From the NCBI GenBank assembly GCA_015501055.1, contig JADNYV010000049.1, forward strand, positions 124,001-188,000: a stretch of 64,000 bases of DNA, in the 5' to 3' direction. A model generated the notes under the pieces. The model had not been told where the DNA came from, ran no database searches, and was given only the letters and a program-made list of their open reading frames with translations. Source of the DNA: Mucidula mucida (Eukaryota; Basidiomycota; Agaricomycetes; Agaricales; Physalacriaceae). Numbering within the stretch: the stretch's first letter is position 1; the number at the start of each line of letters is the position of its first letter. Positions 44,378-53,885 of this stretch are shown in pieces. The position numbers and the translations under genes were made by a program.

Positions 44378-45404
44378 TGTCCAAGCCAAAATCGGATGTA
44401 AGGGTGCTTAAAGGGCAGGAAGGTGGGATGTTGCCATATATGCTATAGATTCATGCTCATGATCGCTCCAGCGGAGGACAAGGTACTCGAATATGTCAAG
44501 AGGGTTAGGTGATACTATCGATGCTGAGCCCGTCACTGATCTGTCGCGCGATGTAGATGAACCGCCCCTACGGCGCTGTCGACGTGTCAGCTAATCTGAA
44601 GGGCGCTGTCCCAAAAACTGCGACTCAGAAGATTCTGCTCAGTCTGGCAGAAAAGGGTGAGCTCGTCCAAAAGACATACGGTGCAGTCTATCGTCCGCCA
44701 CCGCCACTGCCCAACTGACGTTTTTCCGATAGGGAAAACGACGTTCTTCGTTGCCAATCAAGCTAAACTCGATACGGTTCCGGCAGAGAAGCTCGCGGTT
44801 CTGGAAGAGGAACAAAAGCAAATCGACGAGGAGAACAAGGTTCTTGTCGCGGAACTCAAATCCGCTAATAGTGGTGCGCGTAGATGCTGGTGCATATGCC
44901 TGCTATCTCTTTCTCACTCCACGCTGCTAGAACTCACAAAGATACGCGTATCGCCCTCTAATGTCGAACTGAGCAAGCAGATCGCTGAGCTGACAGAAGC
45001 GGTGAATAGGATGACGAGTATGCTGTGCAGTGCTAATCGTTTGCGCGTTAGGTTGAAAAGAAGGTGGCCCTTCTTGAGCCTTTACGCTCTGCCAACAGCC
45101 TCATTTCCGCCGAGGACCTGGCCAAAGTCGATGCAGATTGGACTAAATGGCGAACGGAATGGCTTAGCCGAAAGAAATTTTCAGCGTGTACGTGTGTTGC
45201 GTGTCGCACCCGGTATTCTAACGGAAATCGGTCATTCTTTCCCGTAGGTTGTGGGGCCATATTGCGGACTCTCTTAGCCCTCAAGAGGCGGTGGATCTTG
45301 GCGACGATCTCGGTATTGAACTGGACGCGACTGAGCATGCGGTGTTGGAACGAAGCTCTCTGTGTCAATCTTTTGGCTCGAACCCTCTGAAGAGGAAGCG
45401 TTGA
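44378..45404 (+). CDS. HOP2: Hop2 / TBPIP meiotic recombination protein
   Basis: Partner of Mnd1 that helps Dmc1/Rad51 pair homologous chromosomes in meiosis. Exons: 44378-44422, 44472-44503, 44557 onward, with further GT-AG introns to 45404, and no frame breaks. The winged-helix domain reads MSKPKSDVRVLKGQ, AEDKVLEYVKRMNRPYGAVD, VSANLKGAVPKTATQKILLS, LAEKGELVQKTYGKTTFFVA. A coiled coil follows (EKLAVLEEEQKQIDEENKVL, VELSKQIAELTEA, VEKKVALLEPLRSANSLISA), then DWTKWRTEWLSRKKFSALWG, and a basic end NPLKRKR. Presence implies a meiotic programme in the organism. Confidence 0.92.
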
Positions 45405-45853
45405 TTTCTGGATCTGCTTGGCTCTTGTCTGCTGTGCTGCCTTGTGATTGCTTTATCTATCTGCTGTTTCTGTGTATCCTTACTTTGCGTGCTTCATGTC
45501 CTTCACGTATCTTCTCTATTTTCAGGTCGTGGCATTAGGTGTATTTTCCCTGCAGTAGAACACGAATTGTATTGAGCCATTAATATCATGCATCCTGTCA
45601 TCATTGTGAATATACGGTGACCCAGCGGTGACCTGAAATTGAAAACCAAGGCAGTTCATGTCATGCATAATTCATTCAAGCTTTGTTGATTGCATCCGCT
45701 ATTGCCAAACAAAGGGCTAGTCTTGTTACCGACCTCACAGCCTCTTGACTTTCGCAGCCTCAAACAAATTGCGCTCTCTGTCTGAAAAGGGCGCTGTTTG
45801 CTCACCGTCCTTGGATCTGACTTGGTTCTCTCGTCCCCTCGTTCTCTTCCATA
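45405..45853. other. intergenic between HOP2 and Rho gene
   Basis: About 450 bp holding the HOP2 3' end and the Rho promoter. No further gene seen. Confidence 0.45.
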
Positions 45854-46918
45854 ATGACCTCCCAAAATCCTGTCAGTATCTCGTCAATTCGGTCATGAAC
45901 TGTCGTCTTTATTATCGCCTTATTTTCCATTCATCCTTTGCTTGCATACCGGTTCTGACCCCTTCGCCTGTGCAGATACGTAGAAAACTCGTTATCGTCG
46001 GCGACGGCACGTACTCGCAGTTGCTGTGCACATTCATACGCTCACACCGTTGTTACCTAGGTGCCTGCGGAAAGACCTCATTGCTCTGCTCGTTCGCCTT
46101 GGGAGAGTTTCCCAAAGAATACGTATGTGATTGCCTACCATACACCGCTCCACGCACTCACGACTGGCTAGCAACCGAGTGGGTACTCTGACATCATCGT
46201 CCTGCATGTGCTTGATGTTTCCTTCCAGCCGTGTTCGATAATTATGTTGCGGAAATTCGTCTGGATGAGAAGCCCATCCAGCTGGCGCTTTGGGATACGG
46301 CGTGCGTCTGTTCACCTAGCTCCAATCATTGTCAACTCACCTTGTTACCCAGCGGCCAGGAAGAGTATGAAGTACGCTGACCGTCATTCCCCCCTCCCAC
46401 CGCCACACTAAGCCTTGTCTAGCGCTTACGGCCCATGTCCTATTCAAAATCTCACGTTATTCTGATCGCATTTGCTATCGACACCCCGGATTCGTTGGAG
46501 AACGTCGAAACAAAGGTTAGACAAGACATCTCGTTTCGCCCTGACTTTTTTTACTAATACTCCATGACAGTGGATAGAGGAAGTGCGGTCCATATGTGGT
46601 CCTACGATCCCTGTCATCCTCGTCGGTTGCAAGGCCGATCTGCGGAATGGTGCTGCTGGCAACTGGGTGACTCAAGAGCAAGGCGAACGGATGGCACAGA
46701 CTATTGGCGCCCGTGCATACAAGGAATGCTCGGCATTAAAGATCGAAGGTGTTGATGAAGTTTTTGAAACTGCTACCCGCGCTAGCATGTTGATGCGCGA
46801 CGGCGTCCCTTCAAACGGCGCTGCCGCAGAAGGACGGCATCATCGACGGAGGAGCAGTGGCAAACCCATTGAGAAGGAGTCTGCCGGAGGAGGCTGGAAA
46901 TGCTGCGTCGTATGTTAG
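45854..46918 (+). CDS. Rho-family small GTPase (Rho1/Rho2-like)
   Basis: Membrane-anchored switch for cell-wall synthesis and polarity. Exons: 45854-45871, 45976-46006, 46061-46122, 46172-46178 (7 nt), 46229 onward, then four more to 46918. Motifs: P-loop GDGACGKTS, switch [14 protein letters not shown], switch [29 protein letters not shown] in place of NKxD, and ECSALK. The tail is basic (HHRRRSS), then GGWKCCVVC. The last four residues, CVVC, form a CAAX box with Cys at X, and the adjacent Cys is a likely palmitoylation site. The second intron must begin with GC to keep GDGACGKT, and a 7-nt microexon supplies QPT of the effector loop. Rho1 or Rho2 cannot be settled by eye; the double Cys leans to Rho2. 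Confidence 0.9.
46007..46060 (+). other. GC-AG intron splitting the Rho P-loop
   Basis: The exon before ends GTC GGC GAC G and the intron starts GCACGT and ends CCTAG. Joining gives VGDGACGKTS. No canonical GT in reach preserves this invariant motif. Either a GC donor or a single base error. Confidence 0.7.
46172..46178 (+). other. 7-nt microexon in Rho switch I
   Basis: CAACCGA sits between a 49-nt intron (46123-46171, GT...AG) and a 50-nt intron (46179-46228, GT...AG). It adds Gln-Pro and the first base of Thr, restoring EYQPTVFDNY; without it, switch I would be broken and out of frame. Confidence 0.85.
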
Positions 46919-47091
46919 TTGCTATTACCATGGACAAGCTGGATGTTTTCTCTTTAACCCCTCTTGCCTCACTCTGATATATAGTACGCTCCTTCTTTAG
47001 ACCACCTATTTTCATAACCACATTGCTAACTTGCTTTGATTATCTTTGAATGAATATATTCACATTATTATTGCGCTTCCCTTGCTTCCTA
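46919..47091. other. convergent 3' gap
   Basis: The Rho gene and ISA2 end towards each other over 173 bp. Nothing else seen. Confidence 0.5.
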
Positions 47092-47772
47092 TTATGTCTT
47101 GAGTTCCCAGCTGACACCACATCCGCAACCGCTTCCTTTGGCATGAGGATTTTCAGTTACGCGAAAGCTGCTTCCAATGAGTTCTGTAGCAAAGTCCACA
47201 GTGGATCCATTGAGAAGCCCCAGTGAAATGGCGTCTACTAGGATATTCGAAGGCTGTATAGTCGGATGGGTGAACTGACTGAATAGGAAAGGTCAGCCAA
47301 AGTACAGTCGAGGAAGCCTTGCGGACTTACTAATCGTCGCCCGACCGACTCTTTGCGAGTTCCATCTTGTACTGATACCCGTGGCATCCCCCGGAATCCA
47401 CCGCTATTCGGAGAGCAGCGTCGGGGTTCCCTTCCCGCTTCGCTATCGCGCGTAATTGCTGTTAAACCCCGCCGGTTAACGGATACTAAGAATGGAGGGC
47501 ATATGAAAATATACCTCTGCGGCACGGTCTGTTATTGTTAACGATACGTCCTCGGGCGCTAGTACTTGGGCGTCGATTTCCTCTTCCTCGAGGTATTCCT
47601 GGGACGGCAGGTGTATGGGCTGGGCGATGGGTGGTTGCTGTAGTTCAAGCCATCGAGATGCAGACGAGAAAAGTATCGCGTAGGTAACTGCGAGCGGCCA
47701 ACTTGTAAGCTTGGTTCGTGCAAATGTTCGTGATGTTTGCTGTAGGCAGCGGGACACACTTGCAAACGACAT
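47092..47772 (-). CDS. ISA2: mitochondrial iron-sulfur assembly protein ISA2
   Basis: A-type scaffold for late 4Fe-4S cluster assembly in the mitochondrial matrix. Exons: 47515-47772, 47330-47458, 47092-47278 (introns 47279-47329 and 47459-47514). The N-terminus (MSFASVSRCLQQTSRTFART) is rich in Arg and Ser and lacks acids, as in a mitochondrial presequence. The HesB/IscA domain has VSLTITDRAAEQLRAIAKRE, LRIAVDSGGCHGYQYKMEL, and the C-terminal paired cysteines in HAKGSGCGCGVSWELKT. The three cluster-ligand Cys (GGCHG, GCGCG) are all present. It lies 105 bp downstream of QRI7, same strand. Confidence 0.92.
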
Positions 47773-47877
47773 CAATGTCAAGAGGAAAGAGTAACGGTGC
47801 CGGACAACGTCATACTATGCTATTTCCGGTCACACGAAGCTAATTATGATCGGTGTAAATACTTTTGTACCCCTTTC

Positions 47878-49256
47878 TCAACTCATCTGCGTCTGTATAT
47901 CCTCGATACTCCATTTCGTGACCGGCGCCAGAGAAAGATCATCAAAGTCACCTGCAAGGAAACGGTGCATAGACGCCCAAGCAACCATGACGGCGTTATC
48001 TGTAACACGGCGATTAGTGTATTAGTGAGATGTATACTCGTCCGTACCTGTACACAGCGCAACAGGTGGATACTGTAATGCTATCTGACCGTCGACGGGA
48101 GATTGTAAGAGTAACCGTGATAGTCTAGATCGCAGGTATTGATTACTCGCAACGCCACCGCTAATGACAAGGTGTCGAACAGGCAGGTCAAGCCTCCGAC
48201 ACTCTTTGATTCCGACGAGGAGCTTGGCCTCGAGATGATCTATCACCACCTCATAAACTCCTTCGCCACACCCAGTTTTGACCGTCGTGAGGGTCTCTAG
48301 CCCGCGTTGGTGAACATACCGTTCAACATGTGAATGGAAACCGGAAAACGAATAGCCCATTCGTCCCGCCATTGTGTTAGTGGCGAAGGGTATCCAGTCC
48401 TGCGGTATCTCCGCCTCTTCCGTTGCAGTGTTATAGAATTGTTCCAGCGCGATGCCGTTCCAGCCTAACCCAAGTAAACGACTGACTTTGTCTATTGTCC
48501 TCCCGATACTTTCGTCTCTAGTGGTGGCGATTATGCGGAAAGAGTCTACAGAGGTTGCCAAGAGAAGGAGGGTATGTCCACCGGAGACGAGAGGGTTAGG
48601 AAGGGGAAGTGGGAATGTCTGGATACGAGGTGAGGAGCGGGGTCAGTGCGTGGGCTTGCTACATTTGAGTCAGAGTGATGAACGCGGGTTTGAAATGGTG
48701 TATAATCAATACCATATGATGCACGCCGACAAGCGGCTTGTTGGTGATTGCTGCCAGTGTTTTAGCAGCATTACAGGCTACGCCGAGACAGACGCCCATG
48801 CCTAGCAGAGGATTAAGCTGTCACATTAGAGCAACAAGCTGAGTACGCACCAGGGCCGCGAGTGAATGCTATGCCATCTATGCCCGAGATATCAAGCCCG
48901 GCGTCGTCGAGTGCTCGCTTGGCAGCTACGGGCTAGTATTGTGTTAAAACAGACTCAACGGACGGAGAATGACGGAAAAGACCATGTTTCGCTGGTGGGC
49001 CAAGACGGCTGATGCGGGCTGTATCCCGCCGTACTGGGAGTGTCTAGAGTAGAGTTTATGACAGTGATACATAGATGCGACCCGCGTACACTTCATCCTG
49101 TTTGATCACGACGTTGGCCAGAATTTTGCGGTCAGACGTGACAACCGCTGCACATGTGTCATCGGCAGAAGATTCGAACGCTAAGACGGTGAACCTTCGG
49201 AAGATAGTGGGACAAACGACACGCCGACAGCGCGTCCGAGATAGCACTCTGAACAT
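47878..49256 (-). CDS. QRI7: mitochondrial tRNA threonylcarbamoyltransferase QRI7
   Basis: TsaD/Kae1/Qri7 family enzyme that makes t6A37 on ANN-decoding tRNAs, mitochondrial form. The presequence is arginine-rich (MFRVLSRTRCRRVVCPTIFR). Conserved parts: VLAFESSADDTCAAVV, YGGIQPASAVLAHQ, GIDGIAFTRGPGMGVCLGVA, NKPLVGVHHMQAHALTP with the metal-binding His pair and third His, SGGHTLLLLA, IGRTIDKVSRLLGLGW, HLVISGGVASNQYLRSRL and DNAVMVAWASMHRF. The last intron is about 48004-48049. Joins are consistent with frame. Tandem with ISA2, another mitochondrial gene. Confidence 0.92.
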
Positions 49257-50455
49257 GTAATGTCGACGCGTTTGGTGAAAAAGTATCGGTTGTATCGGGC
49301 CGCATTAGCGATCGGACCGGACAATGGTCTATCTTAAGATCAGTCTATTTTTCAGTGGGTTAATTTAAACCACGTCGCTCCGGAATAGCAAGCGTGTTGG
49401 ACAGCTTGCAAGGCGCTCAAATACTTCGGATGCCTATCAGAAGTGCTTCTAGGACGTTGACAGTATGCTGCCTGGATCGACAGGCGTTCTCGCCGACCAC
49501 GTTAAAAGATTCATCGCGCGCAGTAATAAACAGGTAAACTAGGAACACCGGATACATCGATGTACCTCGAGAAACAGTAAGGAACGCAACGGAAAGCTAA
49601 CATATGGCATCGCATCATTCTGTCGTTTCCCCGGTTCAATCGTGGTCAAGTTGAAGTTGGGAGATGGTTAAATCCGAGTGAATGCGATGTGCGTCGGTCA
49701 CCAAGGAGGGCGATGGTTACTTGTTTCCGAGGTAGCCTAGCAGTGGTGAAGAACATTGCCACAGATCCAAAATCCACATAGACTCGGAATGGAAAACATC
49801 ATGTTGGGATCACCATGTGGATCATCATGTTTCGTGAAGGACAAGAAATGGCGGCCAACAAGCCATGCGGGTAGACCGTATAATTCAAAACATGTCGAGC
49901 AGCCGAAAATAGTGCGTTTAGCCAGACAGGAATGCAGAAATAGTCAAAGGGAACAGGCGCCAATAATAGGAAGCATCAATGGATCAAGGTAGACATGTGT
50001 ATGCAGCTGATACATGCAGTGATGAGAGGAAACAAGAGTGTCAGTCGGATGGAAAAGAGCGCCGATGTGAAAAGGCTAAGGTAGAGTAGGCTCTGAGGTT
50101 ATCCAGCCGAGCGAATAGGATTATCGAGAGAAGCAAGCCAACGCGGAACATGTCTCGCGGCACTGGTCACATGCCTCAGGTCACCCCAGAATCAGATATC
50201 TTATCAGTTGCGTTCGACCACCACGGAGGATGTAATAGCATCTCCCCAAACACTGCCAACAACAGTTCTTTCCTTCCTTCCCTTTTTCTCGTCGTCCTCA
50301 TTGTCTACTCATTGTTCACTGGTCATCTGCGCCACGCAACTTGACCAGGACGCCACAGCGGCTCATACGGATAGCGCCGTCATCAGTGACCATGCCTGTA
50401 CCTATCCCGGTCCCGTTGCGCGCCAACGCCAATATGCGACTAGAGGCAAAATACA
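49257..50455. other. intergenic, divergent promoters
   Basis: About 1.2 kb between QRI7 (-) and the ankyrin gene (+). A coding frame from an upstream ATG at 50392 (MPVPIPVPLRANANMRLE) may be the true start of the ankyrin gene if a base is missing near 50455; otherwise no gene is seen. Confidence 0.4.
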
Positions 50456-53400
50456 ATGTTAGAACAGAATGTTCGTACTCTTTGTCTGCATCTTCCTTCA
50501 CGAGCTTACGGCTCTGGGACAGTTCCTAGCTTCGACCTGCATTCTGCCGCCGCGACGGGCAACATGGGACTCGTGGAATATGCACTGAATCGCGGCCAGC
50601 CCATCAATTCGGTACTCGACGGTGTCTTACCCCTTCACGCTGCGTGTGCGGGCGGGAACGAGCAGGTCGTGAAGCTTCTCATCGAGCACGGCGCTGATGT
50701 GAATGCCCCGAGGTGTGCATACCATTTTTATCCAAAAGTATTATCTTACTCGATCTACAGACTGCCTCGACGATATTCAAACGAGAAAAACCGAGATGCC
50801 TCCGCCCCCATCGTTGGTACATCTGGTTCCACGCCACTTCATTTCGCGGCTGCCAATGGCAACACCAACATTGTGACTACTCTCCTTCTCAAAGGTGCCC
50901 ACGCCGATCGCGCCGACAAGCATGGCATCACCCCCGAGCAACTGGCCAGACAGAATGGTTGGCTGGAGTGTGCGGATGTCCTGCGCAAGTGGGTCGAAAA
51001 CAAGGACAAGGATCTCCGAGAGCGAGAGCCACCCATTCTCGACGATTCAGCTATTCCCGGGCGGAGCAGGCAGGGCTCTGTGGGACCCGAAGGCGAATCA
51101 TCTCGTAAGCGCCTCAAAATGAAGCGCTCTGTTGATACAGCTCTCAGCATGTTGAAGGCTTCCTCTTCGGCACTTTCTGATGCGTATATCAAACTGGCTC
51201 TTCTCGACGCCACCGGCTTCTCCTATTGCATACTCTGGGGAGGATTCCTTACAGAACGGCCGTGCGAGCCCTAGTAAGAGTCCTTGCGCACGACGGCCAT
51301 CATTGCCTTATCTTCCCTCTTCGGGTTCCCCTCGGCTACAGAAATCTGTCGTTCTCAGTAAACCCCCGTCCAGTCCGCGACGCCCACGTTCCGCTGGTAC
51401 GGGAGCAGATCGGGATGCAGAAACCAACTCCCCTAAAGGCACTTCAAAAAAGTTGGGCACCAAATATTCTCTGATGAATATTTTCAAGAAGAACGAGACA
51501 AATACTCTTGAACGAATACCCTCCCATACGCCTTCGGTGACTAGCCTGGCACCGTCACTCCCCGTCTCATCTCCGAAAGCGAAATCGATTCCATTGTCTT
51601 CCTCTCCACCCACGTCTGATTCTCTAGGACTGCCTATTTCGAGTTCGCCGTTTTCAGTATCAAATTTGCGGCATCGTATGGGCAGTGACGCAGCACAAGC
51701 GTCACCTCCTTCTGCCGTTGATTTGCACAATGCAATGGCTCAGCAGCAGCAAAGCCGACGGGACCGGTCTGGGTCTTCTAGCAGCCGCTTCGAACCGTCC
51801 GGTTTGGGACTCACCTTTGATAGCAACGGCTCCATGGATCCATCTTCGAGCCCCGCGTCTAGGAGCACATTGCGTGCGAGAACTCCGTCCCAACTTGGCC
51901 ACAACCGTCATCGCTCTGGTTCTACCCATCGTAATGCCACAGTTTTTGATGATGACGTTGTGGTCGTTCCCGAAGAGCGCGCTGGTAGTGCTCAAGGGAA
52001 TGCCACTCGTCCCAGCATTCTGCGCACTCATAACCGCAGTTCTTCGTCATCCGGTCATGGTAGTGTGCTACAGGCCAGTTTACGGGCTCTCAGATTTGAC
52101 TCGGGGAAGCGAGGTTCAGACAGTCCTACGCTACGCGGCAGTAATAGCGTCAATTCTCTTGTCAGGTTTGTCGATACACGGGATGACCGCAGCAGATCTG
52201 GTAGTCCCGCAATGGTGCAGCGTGATGATAAGCGTCCCCAGAGTCTGCGCCACCTACAATATCCGACTTTCGTTCCTCAAAACCTCAAGAGGACGTACAA
52301 GAGCTGGTTGGCGATGAAGAGGATGAGGAGGATGAATACTACGGAAGCCCTTGTGCCCATGGAACTCGGGGTTTGCGTGCACATCCTCGTCGAAGTCGTG
52401 GGCCTTCTGTCAGTTCGACGATGTCAGACGTGTTGTCTTCCTCGGAATTTCCCTTCAGCATCCATAACCTCCACCTGTTCCTGTGGAAGATGCTACTCGA
52501 CGTCGTTCTCATGACGGTCGCGACAGAGGCGATTCTGTCAGCAGCACGACCAGTACTAATCCCAATTTAAGTGCAAGCAGTGAGACGACCAACACTAGTG
52601 CTGCCAGTGCCACTCCTCCCCAGACTTCGCCGCGTTCTTCCTTGGAACTCTCTACAGAAAATGGTCCCAAGGTCTACGTTGAAGAGCCAGACGATGATGG
52701 ACTTCCTACGCTTTCTGGGGCTGATCTGAACGTCGCCACTAGTGGCAAGTCGCGCGTCCCTTTAGACATCGATATTGAACATGCACAAGCTGAAGCACTC
52801 GTGCAGCGAGCTCAGCAGGATATTTTGGAGATGGCTCACGACGATGAACAGACTCCTTCATCCAAGACTCCTCTCAGCGCGCGGCTAGCTGCCTATGGAG
52901 AAAGTCTAGCGAAGCTGAGGGAATTGCAACGACAGGCAGAGGGGCTGGCCAGCCGTCAGCTGACAGTCTCTCAATCAACTGATAATATGAACCGGTCCTG
53001 CAACCGCCAACGCAGCATGGAGGATAGGCTCGTCGCATCGTCGACGAAGTCTAAACAACCCAGACGTCCTCATACTAGTAACGGCACCTCTTCGAACGAA
53101 AGTGAGTTGTTGGTTTCCTCTTGTCTATTCGATTTTCAAACCTTCCTCAAGGCATTGTCGCAACTTCCACTCTCAGCGCCGAAACATCGCGCCCCAATCA
53201 CCACGCGTCACGATCTGCTTCAGCTATGGAGTCTTTTGACAAACCTATACCCCGTCTTCCCGCAGGATCGCTATATATGCGTGCTCAACCTACTAAATCA
53301 CCTCCAGAGCAGCTCAGTCGAGTGAGTTCTTTGGACGGTCCCGACACCGATACTGAGCTCGGTCCACCATTGTTTCGTGTATCGACGGCGCCACACACCT

Positions 53401-53579
53401 CCGCTACTGTCAAAGGAAAGCGTGAGCAGGCGCGGAACATGGCCAGTGCTAACAAACTATCTCGAATGGGATTTTCGGCGCCTATAAACACAGGCACGCG
53501 AGCGGCTCCGGCCTCCAAGCGTTTTGGAGGGCTCAAGTCGTTGATGCAAACATTCAAGGCTAAGCAGGCCTACGACTGA
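50456..53579 (+). CDS. ankyrin-repeat protein with long disordered region
   Basis: At least three N-terminal ankyrin repeats: FDLHSAAATGNMGLVEYALN, GVLPLHAACAGGNEQVVKLL and GSTPLHFAAANGNTNIVTTL, then GITPEQLARQNGWLECADVL. The rest, some 800 residues, is rich in Ser, Pro and Arg and includes DEEDEDEYYGSP, a predicted helix EHAQAEALVQRAQQDILEMA and ARLAAYGESLAKLRELQRQA, ending KRFGGLKSLMQTFKAKQAYD, a basic conserved-looking end. Introns: 50713-50760 and about 53101-53149. Frame slips are needed near 51190-51210, 52285-52292 and 52468-52475, so the reading is patched. Ankyrin repeats bind proteins; no specific role is recognised. Confidence 0.78.
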
Positions 53580-53885
53580 TATGTTTTGCTACTGATATCA
53601 TGTTTTTCTTCCCATCCTACCTGTACCAACAGTGTCATTCCTTCTGTATACTTTTCACATCGCATTTGTTATCGGTTCATTGTTGTACACGTCCTGTGCA
53701 TTATGTGTTTGTACTGTCATTCTACCTTGGGATTATGTCTGTATGTATATGTTTGTCTGTTCAATGTTATTGCTGGATCCTCATGACCACCGCGATTATC
53801 TATCTAAATTTACTGTCGATTCGGTGCTTTTACTCCCCACGGGGAACATATTTAGTCCTGATCATCACTCACTCGAGCGACAAAG
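53580..53885. other. intergenic
   Basis: About 300 bp between two plus-strand genes, T-rich (the ankyrin gene's 3' UTR). No gene seen. Confidence 0.45.

Noticed and set aside
44999..45055. Very short 34-nt intron in HOP2
   Set aside because: A donor at GTGAATAGG gives a 50-nt intron in the right phase, joining ELTEA to VEKKV.
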